From: Enterobacter quasihormaechei
GTDB taxonomy: Bacteria > Pseudomonadota > Gammaproteobacteria > Enterobacterales > Enterobacteriaceae
DNA length: 64,000 nt
Assembly (NCBI RefSeq): GCF_004331385.1
Contig: NZ_SJON01000003.1
Span: forward strand, 1 to 64,000
Reading direction: 5' to 3'
How positions within the stretch are numbered: position 1 is the stretch's first letter; each line of letters begins with the position of its first letter. The notes below the pieces were generated by a model. That model did no database searches. It saw nothing but the letters and a program-made list of their open reading frames with translations, and was not told the DNA's origin. This document shows, one piece after another, positions 36,370 to 46,563 of the stretch. Made by a program: the position numbers and the translations under genes.

Positions 36370-37118
36370 ATAACAACCTGGTGAGTATGTCACACGTCTT
36401 TTATCGCGCACTGCGCGCGGTGTTTTCCAGCAAAAATATGCGCCTGAGCCTGCCCTGCCTGCTGCTGGCAGGCTGTGTCACCCATGCACCAAAAAGTGCA
36501 ATTAGTCACAAACAGGAAGATAAATGGCCGCAAAAACAGCTGGCCGACTTCCTTTCAACACGTTGCGATGATATCTGGAGCCTGTCGGGACACGATGTCG
36601 AATCCAACCCGCTGTTCTGGCTGCGGGGAATAGACTGCGCCCAGCGTCTGGCCCCCGCCGAGGCCCGTGCGCAGGCGGCGATGCTGGTGGACGACACCTG
36701 GCAGGACGCGTTTAAACGTGGGATCGTAATGGCCGATGCCAGAATCACCCCCGTCGAACGCCGCGCCAACGTGACGCGGCTCGATACTTACGTAATCAAT
36801 ATTCCCTCGCAGGTGCGCCCGGTCTATCAGCTCTGGCGGGACGGACAAACCCTGCAATTACAGCTGTCTGAAGAGCGTTTCCGCTACAGCAAATTGCAGC
36901 AGTCGAGCGACAGCGAGCTTGATGCGCTGCGCCAGCAGCAGGAGTCGCTGCGCGAGCAGCTTGATACCACCACGCGCAAGCTTGAGAATCTGACCGATAT
37001 CGAAAGACAGCTCTCGACGCGTAAGCCGGCAGGCAGCTATCTGCCCGACGGGTCGAAAGGCAACTCTGCCACGACGCCAGACGGTGAGACGCCGAAACAA
37101 GAGGATGTGAAGCCATGA
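36366..37118 (+). CDS. qseG: Outer-membrane lipoprotein QseG
   Basis: Lipoprotein that E. coli studies link to signalling by the neighbouring kinase. A hydrophobic segment ends in the lipobox LLAGC. The mature part has a long Gln/Leu-rich coiled coil (about residues 165-215, QLQLSEERFRYSKLQQ onward) and a low-complexity tail. I give the ATG that overlaps the glrK stop (250 residues). The ATG at 36387 gives a signal peptide more like E. coli and may be the true start. It overlaps glrR by four bases. Confidence 0.88.
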   Translation: MNNNLVSMSHVFYRALRAVFSSKNMRLSLPCLLLAGCVTHAPKSAISHKQEDKWPQKQLADFLSTRCDDIWSLSGHDVESNPLFWLRGIDCAQRLAPAEARAQAAMLVDDTWQDAFKRGIVMADARITPVERRANVTRLDTYVINIPSQVRPVYQLWRDGQTLQLQLSEERFRYSKLQQSSDSELDALRQQQESLREQLDTTTRKLENLTDIERQLSTRKPAGSYLPDGSKGNSATTPDGETPKQEDVKP

Positions 37119-38452
37119 CAAGCCGTAAACCTGCCCATCTGTTACTGGTGGATGACGATCCCGGTTTATTAAAGCTGTTGGGGATGCGTCTGGTCAGCGA
37201 AGGCTACAGCGTGGTCACCGCTGAAAGCGGGCAGGAGGGGCTGAAAGTGCTCAGCCGCGAGAAAATCGATCTGGTGATCAGCGATTTACGCATGGATGAA
37301 ATGGACGGCCTGCAACTGTTCGCGGAGATCCAGAAGCAGCAGCCCGGGATGCCGGTCATTATCCTCACCGCACACGGATCCATTCCGGATGCGGTGGCCG
37401 CGACGCAGCAGGGCGTGTTCAGCTTCCTCACCAAACCGGTGGATAAAGACGCCCTCTACAAAGCGATCGACAGCGCCCTTGAGCACGCGGCGCCCTCTGG
37501 CGACGACGCCTGGCGTGAATCCATCGTAACGCGAAGCCCGGTTATGCTGCGCCTGCTGGAACAGGCGCGGATGGTGGCGCAATCAGACGTTAGCGTGTTG
37601 ATCAACGGCCAGAGCGGGACCGGGAAAGAGATCCTCGCCCAGGCGATCCACAACGCCAGCCCGCGCAGTAAAAATGCTTTCATTGCCATTAACTGTGGCG
37701 CGTTGCCGGAACAGCTGCTTGAGTCTGAGCTCTTTGGTCACGCCCGCGGCGCCTTTACCGGCGCGGTGAGCAGCCGTGAAGGGCTATTCCAGGCGGCTGA
37801 GGGCGGCACGCTGTTTCTCGATGAAATTGGCGATATGCCCGCGCCGTTGCAGGTCAAACTGCTGCGCGTGTTGCAGGAGCGAAAAGTGCGTCCGCTCGGC
37901 AGCAACCGCGATATTGACATCAACGTGCGTATTATTTCCGCCACCCACCGTGATTTACCCAAGGCGATGGCGCGCAACGAGTTCCGCGAAGATCTCTACT
38001 ACCGACTGAATGTCGTCAACCTGAAAATTCCGGCGCTGGCCGAGCGCGCGGAAGATATTCCGCTGCTGGCAAACCATCTTTTGCGACAGGCCGCAGACCG
38101 CCACAAACCGTTTGTGCGCGCGTTCTCCACCGATGCGATGAAGCGCCTGATGACGGCAAGCTGGCCGGGCAACGTGCGTCAGCTGGTGAACGTGATTGAG
38201 CAGTGCGTGGCGCTGACCTCATCGCCCGTGATCAGCGATGCGCTGGTGGAGCAGGCGCTGGAAGGGGAAAACACGGCCTTACCGACGTTTGCGGAAGCGC
38301 GAAATCAGTTCGAGCTGAACTATCTGCGCAAGCTGCTGCAAATCACCAAAGGCAACGTTACCCACGCGGCGCGCATGGCCGGGCGTAACCGTACCGAGTT
38401 CTATAAACTCCTCTCACGCCACGAGCTGGAAGCGAACGATTTTAAAGAGTAG
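37115..38452 (+). CDS. glrR: Sigma-54-dependent response regulator GlrR (QseF)
   Basis: Activates the sigma-54 promoter of glmY after phosphorylation by GlrK. The receiver domain has the acidic pocket DDD near residue 13 and the phospho-acceptor Asp57 in LVISDLRM. The AAA+ domain has Walker A GQSGTGKE, the sigma-54 contact loop GAFTGA, and Walker B GGTLFLDEIGD. The C-terminal HTH has THAARMAGRNRTEFYKLL. The 445 residues are one more than in E. coli. Its matching DNA sites are at 34463-34576. Confidence 0.97.
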   Translation: MTSRKPAHLLLVDDDPGLLKLLGMRLVSEGYSVVTAESGQEGLKVLSREKIDLVISDLRMDEMDGLQLFAEIQKQQPGMPVIILTAHGSIPDAVAATQQGVFSFLTKPVDKDALYKAIDSALEHAAPSGDDAWRESIVTRSPVMLRLLEQARMVAQSDVSVLINGQSGTGKEILAQAIHNASPRSKNAFIAINCGALPEQLLESELFGHARGAFTGAVSSREGLFQAAEGGTLFLDEIGDMPAPLQVKLLRVLQERKVRPLGSNRDIDINVRIISATHRDLPKAMARNEFREDLYYRLNVVNLKIPALAERAEDIPLLANHLLRQAADRHKPFVRAFSTDAMKRLMTASWPGNVRQLVNVIEQCVALTSSPVISDALVEQALEGENTALPTFAEARNQFELNYLRKLLQITKGNVTHAARMAGRNRTEFYKLLSRHELEANDFKE

Positions 38453-38523
38453 TACCGCAAAATCCGCCTGAATATGATACTGTGAGCAACCGATTACGAG
38501 GCAGCTTACAGGCAAGAGTTTAA

Positions 38524-38871
<348 letters not shown>

Positions 38872-38878
38872 CACGCTT

Positions 38879-38949
38879 GCCGGGTGGCGCTGCGCTTACC
38901 CGGCCTACAAAATCCTTCGTAGGCCCGTACAAGCGAAGCGCCGCCGGGC
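38879..38949. repeat. BIME (paired REP elements) between glnB and hmp
   Basis: Two imperfect REP palindromes in opposite orientation, about 71 bases, filling the gap between convergent genes. It is nearly the same composite as those at 48238-48305 and, inverted, 55385-55451. Confidence 0.85.
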
Positions 38950-38951
38950 GA

Positions 38952-40142
38952 TTACAGCACCTTATGCGGGCCGAAGCATTCGTAATGAATGTTGTCCTTG
39001 TCCACACCCAGGTCTACCAGCTGCTTCGCGGCATACTGCATAAACGCCACCGGTCCGCAAACGTAGAACTGCATTCCCGGTGCGTTGAACGCCCCTTCAT
39101 GCTGCCCTAAATTCATCAGCCCTTCGCTGTCAAAACGTGCCGCTGCGCGGTCGGCTTCCGTTGGTAAACGGTACCAGGTATGCGCGGTAAAGTGCGGCAG
39201 ACTGGCCGCCAGCGTTTTCACTTCATCCGCAAAGGCGTGGACATCACCGTTTTCGGCCGCGTGGAACCAGTTGACCTGCGCGCTGTGGCTGGATTTTGCC
39301 AGCGTATCCAGCATCGCCAGCATTGGCGTTTGACCCACGCCCGCGGAGATCAGCGTCACCGGCGTGCCGGGTTCCACCGCCATAAAGAAGTCACCCGCCG
39401 GCGCGGCCAGATGAACGATATCGCCCACGTTAGCGACGTTATGCAGCCAGGTCGATACCTGACCGCCTTCCTCACGTTTAACCGCAATGCGATAGCCTTT
39501 GCCGTTTGGCTTGCGGGTCAGGGAGTACTGGCGGATCTCCTGATGCGGGAAGCCTTCCGGCTTCAGCCAGACGCCCAGATACTGCCCAGGCTGATAATCC
39601 GCCACCGGCTGGCCGTCAACCGGCTCAAATTCAAAACTGGTGATAAGCGCGCTGCGCGGGGTTTTCTCAACGATACGGAAGGCGCGAGTGCCTTCCCAGC
39701 CGCCGTTCTTGCTGGCGTTTTCGCTGTAGATCTGCGCTTCACGGTTGATAAACACGTTTGCCAGTACGCCGTAGGCTTTACCCCACGCGTCCAGCACCTC
39801 CTGGCCCGGGCTGAACATTTCGTCCAGCGTGGCCAGCAGATGGCTGCCGACGATGTTGTACTGTTCAGGTTTGATCTGGAAGCTGGTGTGCTTCTGGGCA
39901 ATTTTTTCCACCGCAGGCAGAAGAGCCGGCAGGTTTTCGATGTTGCTGGCATACGCGGCGATAGCGTTAAACAGCGCTTCACGCTGATCGCCGTTACGCT
40001 GGTTGCTCATGTTAAAAATTTCTTTGAGCTCCGGGTTATGCGCGAACATGCGATCGTAGAAATGGGCGGTCAGCTTAGGACCCGTTTCAACCAGCAGGGG
40101 AATGGTGGCCTTCACGGTAGCGATGGTTTGAGCGTCGAGCAT
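38952..40142 (-). CDS. hmp: Flavohemoprotein Hmp (nitric oxide dioxygenase)
   Basis: Oxidises nitric oxide to nitrate with O2 and NADH. The 396 residues form an N-terminal globin (about 1-140; proximal His in the segment [11 protein letters not shown]), then an FAD domain ([21 protein letters not shown]), then an NAD domain ([15 protein letters not shown]) ending CFGPHKVL. An NsrR-type operator (40169-40191) lies upstream. It is divergent from glyA as in E. coli. Confidence 0.97.
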   Translation of the reverse strand: MLDAQTIATVKATIPLLVETGPKLTAHFYDRMFAHNPELKEIFNMSNQRNGDQREALFNAIAAYASNIENLPALLPAVEKIAQKHTSFQIKPEQYNIVGSHLLATLDEMFSPGQEVLDAWGKAYGVLANVFINREAQIYSENASKNGGWEGTRAFRIVEKTPRSALITSFEFEPVDGQPVADYQPGQYLGVWLKPEGFPHQEIRQYSLTRKPNGKGYRIAVKREEGGQVSTWLHNVANVGDIVHLAAPAGDFFMAVEPGTPVTLISAGVGQTPMLAMLDTLAKSSHSAQVNWFHAAENGDVHAFADEVKTLAASLPHFTAHTWYRLPTEADRAAARFDSEGLMNLGQHEGAFNAPGMQFYVCGPVAFMQYAAKQLVDLGVDKDNIHYECFGPHKVL

Positions 40143-40168
40143 AGCAGCTTCCTTCTGATGTTACTTTA

Positions 40169-40191
40169 ATAATGTATTTTAAATGCATCTT
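40169..40191. promoter_or_regulatory. NsrR operator of hmp
   Basis: The right arm AAATGCATCTT is a perfect inverted NsrR half site (AAGATGCATTT). The left arm ATAATGTATTT has two mismatches, and the arms are one base apart. Derepression by nitric oxide is expected. Confidence 0.75.
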
Positions 40192-40312
40192 ATAAAAATA
40201 CCCATGCAATGTAAATGGTTCTTTGCATCGTGAAAAATATGCATCACAAAGCTGAAAAGAAATCCGTTGAAAATGGCGAGAGCTTTATCGCTCAAACCCT
40301 TGCGTGGCGTGA

Positions 40313-40328
40313 AGGTAAACGTTTGCGT
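40313..40328. promoter_or_regulatory. PurR-like operator of glyA
   Basis: AGGTAAACGTTTGCGT resembles the PurR consensus and the E. coli glyA PurR site. It lies about 40 bases upstream of a TATACT -10 element (40370-40375). Confidence 0.65.
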
Positions 40329-40446
40329 AAAATCGTTTGTCAAGACCTGTTATCGCAGAACTATTCAGTTATACTGTTGCCCGTCGTCCAACAGGACTGC
40401 CTTTTCAGGCCAAAAATTTACTTGTTAGCTGAGTCAGGAGATGCGG

Positions 40447-41700
40447 ATGTTAAAGCGTGAAATGAACATTGCCGATTATGATGCCGAACTGTGGCAGGCT
40501 ATGGAGCAGGAAAAAGTACGTCAGGAAGAGCACATCGAACTGATCGCCTCCGAAAACTACACCAGCCCGCGCGTTATGCAGGCGCAGGGCTCTCAGCTGA
40601 CCAACAAATACGCTGAAGGTTACCCGGGCAAGCGCTACTACGGCGGCTGCGAGTACGTTGATATCGTTGAGCAGCTGGCAATTGACCGTGCGAAAGCACT
40701 CTTTGGCGCTGACTACGCAAACGTCCAGCCGCACTCTGGCTCTCAGGCTAACTTCGCTGTTTACACCGCGCTGTTGCAGCCGGGCGATACCGTTCTGGGT
40801 ATGAACCTGGCACAGGGCGGCCACCTGACTCACGGCTCCCCGGTTAACTTCTCCGGTAAACTGTACAACATCATTCCTTACGGTATTGATGAGTCCGGTA
40901 AAATTGACTACGAAGACATGGCGAAGCAGGCTAAAGAGCACAAGCCGAAAATGATCATCGGTGGTTTCTCTGCTTACTCCGGCATCGTTGACTGGGCCAA
41001 AATGCGTGAAATCGCAGACAGCATCGGCGCGTACCTGTTTGTCGACATGGCGCACGTTGCTGGCCTGATTGCCGCAGGCGTTTATCCGAACCCGGTTCCA
41101 CACGCTCACGTTGTGACCACCACCACCCACAAAACCCTGGCGGGTCCACGCGGTGGCCTGATCCTGGCGAAAGGCGGTGACGAAGAGCTGTACAAAAAGC
41201 TGAACTCTGCCGTGTTCCCAAGCGCGCAGGGCGGCCCGCTGATGCACGTTATCGCGGCTAAAGCGGTGGCGCTGAAAGAAGCGATGGAGCCAGAGTTTAA
41301 GGTTTATCAGCAGCAGGTTGCTAAGAACGCCAAAGCGATGGTGGAAGTGTTCCTGAACCGTGGCTACAAAGTGGTTTCTGGCGGGACGGAAAACCACCTG
41401 TTCCTGCTGGACCTGGTTGATAAGAACCTGACCGGTAAAGAAGCTGACGCTGCCCTGGGCCGCGCCAACATCACCGTGAACAAAAACAGCGTGCCAAACG
41501 ATCCGAAGAGCCCGTTCGTGACTTCCGGTATCCGTATCGGTTCTCCGGCCGTGACGCGTCGCGGCTTTAAAGAAGCGGAAGTGAAAGAGCTGGCGGGCTG
41601 GATGTGTGACGTTCTGGACAACATCAATGACGACGCGGTTATCGAGCGCGTTAAGGGTAAAGTTCTGGAAATCTGCGCACGCTTCCCGGTGTACGCTTAA
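40447..41700 (+). CDS. glyA: Serine hydroxymethyltransferase GlyA
   Basis: PLP enzyme that interconverts serine and glycine and supplies methylene-tetrahydrofolate. The 417 residues equal the E. coli length from the ATG at 40447 ([12 protein letters not shown]). The PLP lysine lies in [15 protein letters not shown]. Where I recall [16 protein letters not shown] in E. coli, this protein has [17 protein letters not shown] PurR-like site and TATACT lie upstream and a strong bidirectional terminator follows. The hmp-glyA gap (40143-40446) contains no other gene. Confidence 0.97.
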   Translation: MLKREMNIADYDAELWQAMEQEKVRQEEHIELIASENYTSPRVMQAQGSQLTNKYAEGYPGKRYYGGCEYVDIVEQLAIDRAKALFGADYANVQPHSGSQANFAVYTALLQPGDTVLGMNLAQGGHLTHGSPVNFSGKLYNIIPYGIDESGKIDYEDMAKQAKEHKPKMIIGGFSAYSGIVDWAKMREIADSIGAYLFVDMAHVAGLIAAGVYPNPVPHAHVVTTTTHKTLAGPRGGLILAKGGDEELYKKLNSAVFPSAQGGPLMHVIAAKAVALKEAMEPEFKVYQQQVAKNAKAMVEVFLNRGYKVVSGGTENHLFLLDLVDKNLTGKEADAALGRANITVNKNSVPNDPKSPFVTSGIRIGSPAVTRRGFKEAEVKELAGWMCDVLDNINDDAVIERVKGKVLEICARFPVYA

Positions 41701-41720
41701 TCCTCTGCGTTGCAGAACTG

Positions 41721-41747
41721 AAAAAGGCCGCTTATGCGGCCTTTTTT
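41721..41747. terminator. Bidirectional terminator glyA/yphA
   Basis: AAGGCCGC and GCGGCCTT with a TTAT loop, extra A on the left and six T on the right, between convergent glyA and yphA. Confidence 0.9.
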
Positions 41748-41752
41748 GTGGG

Positions 41753-42175
41753 CTAACGTCGGTCGAGGGAGATGGCCCCCGGCCCTGTAATCGCCAGCAA
41801 AATAAAGGCGCCCGCGATACTCACATTTTTGTAGAAGTTAATCATATTGGGCAGGACCGCATCCCCGGTCATATCCCAGTAGTGATGACCAATCACCGCC
41901 GTCCCCAGCGTATAGAAGACAAAGATGACCGCGAGAGGGCGGGTGAAAAAGCCAAGCACAATCAGTATCGCGGCGGGAATCTCCATCACGACGGCAATAA
42001 TGGCCGCCAGCATGGGCATGGGCGCACCGAGAGACGTCATGTACTGAACGGTGCTGCTAAACCCCGTCAGCTTTGGATAACCGAAAATAATAAACAGAAC
42101 CACGATGGCAATGCGGGCAATTAAAAGCAGGAGCGAACGGGACGAGCCGAAATCAAAATAACGTAAGCTGTTCAT
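41753..42175 (-). CDS. yphA: DoxX family inner-membrane protein YphA
   Basis: A 140-residue protein with about four hydrophobic segments (starting near residues 15, 50, 75 and 110), matching E. coli YphA across its length, including [19 protein letters not shown]. Function is unknown. In E. coli it follows the hca operon; here it is divergent from hcaT and the hca enzymes are missing. Confidence 0.93.
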   Translation of the reverse strand: MNSLRYFDFGSSRSLLLLIARIAIVVLFIIFGYPKLTGFSSTVQYMTSLGAPMPMLAAIIAVVMEIPAAILIVLGFFTRPLAVIFVFYTLGTAVIGHHYWDMTGDAVLPNMINFYKNVSIAGAFILLAITGPGAISLDRR

Positions 42176-42347
42176 GGCAAACGACCTCTTCAGGCGATGT
42201 CCTTTAAACGTAATACAGTTTTACCGCTCTCGCCATACGCCGACCGGCTGTGCATGATGTTAATTTTTCGTAAATTTATAGCGCGCTAACGACTTGCTAA
42301 AGTACAGGATAAACGCCAGACTATCGCCTCCATTTCGGGAGGGATTC

Positions 42348-43487
42348 ATGGTCTTGCATTCCACGCGCTGGCTGGCGCTCAGCTATTTCACCTATTTCTT
42401 TAGCTACGGTATTTTTTTGCCTTTCTGGAGCGTCTGGCTCAAGGGAATTGGTCTGACGCCTGAAACCATCGGTATCCTGCTGGGCGCAGGGCTGGTAGCG
42501 CGTTTCCTCGGTAGCCTGCTGATTGCCCCCCGCGTCAGCGATCCCTCCTTACTGATTAAAGCGGTGCGCATTCTGGCCCTGCTGACGCTGGTCTTCGCGG
42601 CCTGTTTCTGGGTCAGCCACCAGTTTGCCTGGCTGATGGTGGTGATGGTTGGCTTTAACCTGTTCTTCTCCCCGCTGGTGCCGCTGACGGATGCGCTGGC
42701 GAACACCTGGCAAAAGCAGATCACCATGGACTATGGCCGCGTGCGCCTGTGGGGATCGATTGCCTTCGTCATCGGCTCTGCGCTGGTGGGCAAACTGGTC
42801 AGCCTCTACGATTACCGCGCGATCCTGGCATTGCTGAGTATCGGGATCGCCTCCATGCTTCTGGGGATGCTGCTGCGCCCGTCGGTAATGCCGCAAGGGG
42901 AAAGCCGTCATCAGGAAAGCGCGGGCTGGCCCGCCTGGCGAAGCCTTGTGGCGCAAAGCTGGCGTTTTCTGGCCTGCGTCTGCCTGCTTCAGGGCGCGCA
43001 TGCGGCCTATTACGGCTTCAGCGCCATCTACTGGCAGGGCGCGGGATATTCCGCCTCCGCCGTCGGCTATTTATGGTCGCTTGGCGTAGTGGCTGAAGTG
43101 ATTATCTTTGCGCTCAGCAAAAAACTGTTCAGCCGTTTCGGTGCGCGGGATCTGCTGCTGCTTTCCGCCGTCTGCGGCGTGGCGCGCTGGGGCATCATGG
43201 GCTGGACGACGGAGCTGCCGTGGCTGATTGTGGCGCAAATTCTGCACTGCGGAACCTTCACCGTGTGCCATCTGGCGGCGATGCGCTACATCGCGGCGCG
43301 AGAGGGTGGGGACGTTATTCGTCTCCAGGCGGTCTATTCAGCGGTGGCGATGGGGGGCAGTATCGCCGTGATGACCGTCTTCGCCGGTTTCCTCTATCAG
43401 CATCTCGGGCACGGGGTGTTCTGGGTGATGGCGCTGGTGGCCTTACCGGCCATCGTCATCCGCCCGAAGGTGGCTGCTCGCGCGTGA
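42348..43487 (+). CDS. hcaT: 3-phenylpropionate/cinnamate-type MFS transporter HcaT
   Basis: Major facilitator permease of the nucleoside:H+ symporter-like branch, 379 residues with about twelve membrane spans and strong identity to E. coli HcaT (YFTYFFSYGIFLPFWSVWLKG at the N-terminus; segment held to its recognisable core GIFLPFWSVWLKG). The ATG at 42348 has GGGAGG six bases upstream; the longer frame has no match. The hca catabolic genes that accompany it in E. coli are absent, so its present substrate is uncertain. Its stop codon abuts that of csiE with no gap. Confidence 0.88.
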   Translation: MVLHSTRWLALSYFTYFFSYGIFLPFWSVWLKGIGLTPETIGILLGAGLVARFLGSLLIAPRVSDPSLLIKAVRILALLTLVFAACFWVSHQFAWLMVVMVGFNLFFSPLVPLTDALANTWQKQITMDYGRVRLWGSIAFVIGSALVGKLVSLYDYRAILALLSIGIASMLLGMLLRPSVMPQGESRHQESAGWPAWRSLVAQSWRFLACVCLLQGAHAAYYGFSAIYWQGAGYSASAVGYLWSLGVVAEVIIFALSKKLFSRFGARDLLLLSAVCGVARWGIMGWTTELPWLIVAQILHCGTFTVCHLAAMRYIAAREGGDVIRLQAVYSAVAMGGSIAVMTVFAGFLYQHLGHGVFWVMALVALPAIVIRPKVAARA

Positions 43488-44768
43488 CTATGATTCGAGC
43501 ATAACGCGAATATGTTCCTGCTGCTGCGAGTTCAGGGTCTCAACGGCATGAATGAGCGGCGGCGAGAACAGCGGCAGGGCGGTTGGATAGGGAGTAATGA
43601 CCAGCGCTGCCTCGCGAGGAGCGCCCTCTTTCTTAAACGCTTCCAGGCTGAGATATCGAATATTGAGCGGCAGCAGCGTCAGTTCGCGAAGCTGCTGCTC
43701 AATCAGTTCCTCACAGGCTTTATCTTCCCCCGTTAACAGCACCACCTGTTTTTCATGCAGATCGGTTTCCTGCATCAGCCAGGCACCGAAAATCACCGCC
43801 ACCAGAGCCCTCTCTTCACCGGAGAATCGCAGGCCAAATTCGGCTTCCAGCTCAGACAGCGCTTCTTTGGTAGTGCGCAGCAGCCGGGGGTAAAGGCGGT
43901 GGATCTCTTCCGGCAGGCTGTTGTCGATGCCAATGTCAAATAAGGAGCGGTCCAGCGCCTGAGCCAGATGAACATAAAGCTGATCGGTCAGCCCTTGCTC
44001 ATCGCTGAAGTTCATGCCGGTTTGCGTCCGGAAACGGGCAATCATACGCACGATGGCGCGACGCAGGCGTTGATCCTGCTGATGTTTATCCAGCACCGGA
44101 TCGGGTGTGCGGAGCATCATAAATAGCAGCGCCAGAAACAGCTGTTCATCGCCGTGCGTGCCCTGTGGAACGCGCCGTTTCCAGTGGCGAACAATTTCCT
44201 GCGCCGTAAAGTACTCCCCTCTCGACTGCGTCCAGCTGCGCTGAACGGGAGAAAACTGTGGCGTATTGCCCAGATGATGCTGAATCAGACAGTATTGCAG
44301 ATAGAGCTGTAAAAACTGCACGTCGCGGGCCTCAAACTGACGCTGAAGCTTGCGCGAACAAAAGCTGATAAGCGCCCGAAGATTCGCATCGTCATAAAGA
44401 GGGCGGGCGATACCGTGCTGTTTAAGCGCGGTTTTTAAGGCCGGGGTAAACTGTTGCGAGACAAAATGCGGACACAACCGGAGCGCCCTGCGCAGCCAGT
44501 GTAGCAGGCACAAGCGCTGGTTCAGGGCGGAACCCTCAATTCGGTAGCAGCCATCATGGTGCGTGACGATATCAAGCCGATGATAGCGCTGGATTTCATC
44601 GCGCGTCTCGGCTATATCTTGCCGTGCCAGGGCGTCGTCCACGCCGTTGGCAGCGATTATGCTCTGTGCGGTGACGGCAGCATCGGGCAGGTAAAGCATC
44701 AAAAGCACCTGGCAGCGGCGCTGCGAACTGGAAAGCACAGATGGAATTTCAAGCGTCGTCATCATCAT
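43488..44768 (-). CDS. csiE: Stationary-phase inducible protein CsiE
   Basis: A 426-residue protein related to BglG-type antiterminator regulators, with two PTS-regulation-like domains (about 160-265 and 275-390), as in E. coli CsiE. Its function is unknown; E. coli csiE depends on sigma-S and cAMP-CRP. Three ATG codons open the frame (44768, 44765, 44762) and any could be used. Its stop touches that of hcaT. Confidence 0.9.
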   Translation of the reverse strand: MMMTTLEIPSVLSSSQRRCQVLLMLYLPDAAVTAQSIIAANGVDDALARQDIAETRDEIQRYHRLDIVTHHDGCYRIEGSALNQRLCLLHWLRRALRLCPHFVSQQFTPALKTALKQHGIARPLYDDANLRALISFCSRKLQRQFEARDVQFLQLYLQYCLIQHHLGNTPQFSPVQRSWTQSRGEYFTAQEIVRHWKRRVPQGTHGDEQLFLALLFMMLRTPDPVLDKHQQDQRLRRAIVRMIARFRTQTGMNFSDEQGLTDQLYVHLAQALDRSLFDIGIDNSLPEEIHRLYPRLLRTTKEALSELEAEFGLRFSGEERALVAVIFGAWLMQETDLHEKQVVLLTGEDKACEELIEQQLRELTLLPLNIRYLSLEAFKKEGAPREAALVITPYPTALPLFSPPLIHAVETLNSQQQEHIRVMLES

Positions 44769-44893
44769 CTGTCGGGTATCCAGTGTGAATGTTTGATAAG
44801 AATAGCTAAAGGATGGGCGCTGAAAAGCGCGCCGGCAGGCCTTTCACTCAGGATTGCTGGCGAACATCACAGAATTTTTGACGTGAGGAACAG

Positions 44894-45532
44894 ATGCAAA
44901 TAGTTAAACAAAGCGCGGTAGCGTTATTTTTGGCGGTTTTCACTTTCGCCGCCGGCGCCCATCCTCACAGTTTTATCAGCCTGAAAACCGAGCTGGTGAC
45001 GGACGGCACGCAGCTCAGCGGCCTGAAAATGCGCTGGACGATGGATGAAATCACCTCCGCCGATCTGCTGTACGATGCCGGCAACGCAAAGCCCGGCGAC
45101 GAGATCTGGAAAAAGCTGGCGGCAGAAGTGATGGCCAACGTGCTGGGTCAGCACTACTTCACCGAGTTCTGGCACAACGGACAAAAGGTGAAGTTTCTTA
45201 ATCGTCCCACGGAGTACGGCATGACCCGCGACGGTCATCAGGCGGTGCTGACGTTTATCCTTCCGCTGGCGCACCCTCAGCCGCTGGCAGGGCAGAAGTA
45301 CACGTTCTCTACGTTTGATCCAACCTACTACGTCGATATGCATTACGCCCAGGACAGCGACGTGCAGCTGCCGGAAAATTTGCAAAAAAACTGCAAAATT
45401 GCCGTGCACACGCCGACGCCCAGCGAAGAGACGCTGAATTTTGCCGTTTCCCTTGATAAAGAAGATGCGCCCCCAGAAGACATGGAATTAGGAAAACAGT
45501 TTGCGCAGGAGGTGACGTTGCAATGTCAGTAA
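44894..45532 (+). CDS. zevA: DUF1007 periplasmic metal-uptake protein, ZevA type
   Basis: A 212-residue exported protein. The signal peptide ends near residue 22 (AAGAHPHSF) and the mature N-terminus is His-rich (HPHSF), suited to metal binding. The family is DUF1007, paired with NicO-type permeases. Haemophilus ZevA, which supports zinc uptake with ZevB, is the named example. Specificity for zinc, nickel or cobalt cannot be read here, and I see no clear Zur or NikR box upstream. Its last ten bases overlap the permease gene. Confidence 0.72.
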   Translation: MQIVKQSAVALFLAVFTFAAGAHPHSFISLKTELVTDGTQLSGLKMRWTMDEITSADLLYDAGNAKPGDEIWKKLAAEVMANVLGQHYFTEFWHNGQKVKFLNRPTEYGMTRDGHQAVLTFILPLAHPQPLAGQKYTFSTFDPTYYVDMHYAQDSDVQLPENLQKNCKIAVHTPTPSEETLNFAVSLDKEDAPPEDMELGKQFAQEVTLQCQ

Positions 45533-46503
45533 TCTCCTCTCCCGTCAGCAAGCCGCGTCGCTGGCTGCACCTCTGGCCTCTGGCGCTCTTTTTACTGTTA
45601 GCCATCTGCGGCGCGCTCTGGCTGTGGCAGGCCTGGCCGCAGGTGATAATAAAAAGCATTATCTGGCAGCGTGAAGTCAACCAGCAGATGAGCGGGCTGC
45701 TGAAGGCCGTGGCGGAGAACCCGACCAAAGCGGGCGGTTCTCTTCTGGCGTTCAGCTTTATCTATGGCGTGCTGCACGCGCTGGGGCCGGGGCACGGCAA
45801 AATCGTCATCACCACCTGGCTTGCCACCCATCCGTCGAAGCTGAAATCAAGCATTGGCCTGACGCTGGCATCCTCTTTACTTCAGGGCGTTGTGGCGATT
45901 GCGCTCGTGGTGATAGTCCTTTCGCTGTTGCAACTGCCGGCCCGTCAGCTGCATATGAGCAGCTTCTGGCTGGAGAAGGGGAGTTACGCGCTGGTGGGCG
46001 TGCTGGGGCTGATCCTCTGCTGGCGGGCGCTGAAAAAGTTGCGCGCGTTGCTGCAAAAACCGAAATTCAGAGCCTTTACGCCTCATCACGTTCACCATGA
46101 AAACTGCGGATGTGGGCATCAGCATCTGCCGACGCAGGCGCAATTACAGAGCGGTGACGACTGGCGCGCGCGGCTGATGATTGTGCTCTCTATGGGGATG
46201 CGCCCGTGCTCGGGAGCAATCATGGTGCTGTTGTTCAGCAAAGTGATTGGGGTATTTGGCTGGGGTATGCTCTCGGCGCTGGCGATGGCGGCGGGAACAT
46301 CTCTGACTATCTCTTCGTTAGCGTTGCTGGTGCACAGCTTCCGTCAGCTCGCGGTAAAACTCAGCGGCAATAAAACGCCGGTGCTGTGGCGACAGGTTGG
46401 CTGGACGACGCTTGCGCTGGCGGGCGGGTTGATTCTGCTGGTGGCTGCGGTCACGATGTGGATGAGCGCGGTGCCAGTGGGAAGGGGGCTGCGGCCTTTT
46501 TAG
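45523..46503 (+). CDS. zevB: NicO-family metal permease, ZevB type
   Basis: Inner-membrane protein of 326 residues with about seven hydrophobic segments. Nickel/cobalt-transporter motifs are visible: HALGPGHGKIVI near residue 85 and GMRPCSGAIMVL near 228. A cytoplasmic loop is rich in His and Cys (HHVHHENCGCGHQHLP, about 188-203). The upstream ZevA-type gene overlaps it by ten bases. The E. coli relative RcnA is an exporter, so the direction of transport is an inference from the ZevAB pairing. Confidence 0.75.
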   Translation: MSVISSPVSKPRRWLHLWPLALFLLLAICGALWLWQAWPQVIIKSIIWQREVNQQMSGLLKAVAENPTKAGGSLLAFSFIYGVLHALGPGHGKIVITTWLATHPSKLKSSIGLTLASSLLQGVVAIALVVIVLSLLQLPARQLHMSSFWLEKGSYALVGVLGLILCWRALKKLRALLQKPKFRAFTPHHVHHENCGCGHQHLPTQAQLQSGDDWRARLMIVLSMGMRPCSGAIMVLLFSKVIGVFGWGMLSALAMAAGTSLTISSLALLVHSFRQLAVKLSGNKTPVLWRQVGWTTLALAGGLILLVAAVTMWMSAVPVGRGLRPF

Positions 46504-46524
46504 CCGTACCTGAGGGATTCGTAG

Positions 46525-46550
46525 GCCCGGTAAGCGTAGCGCCACCGGGC
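46525..46550. repeat. REP-type hairpin between zevB and suhB
   Basis: GCCCGGT and ACCGGGC arms with the REP inner sequence AAGCGTAGCGCC. It is similar to the purL terminator stem but lacks a T run on either side. It lies between convergent genes. Confidence 0.65.
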
Positions 46551-46563
46551 TTAACATGCTGAA

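Noticed and set aside
42294..42347. Longer hcaT start, 18 codons upstream
   Set aside because: The added residues do not match the family and the ATG at 42348 has a strong GGGAGG ribosome site.
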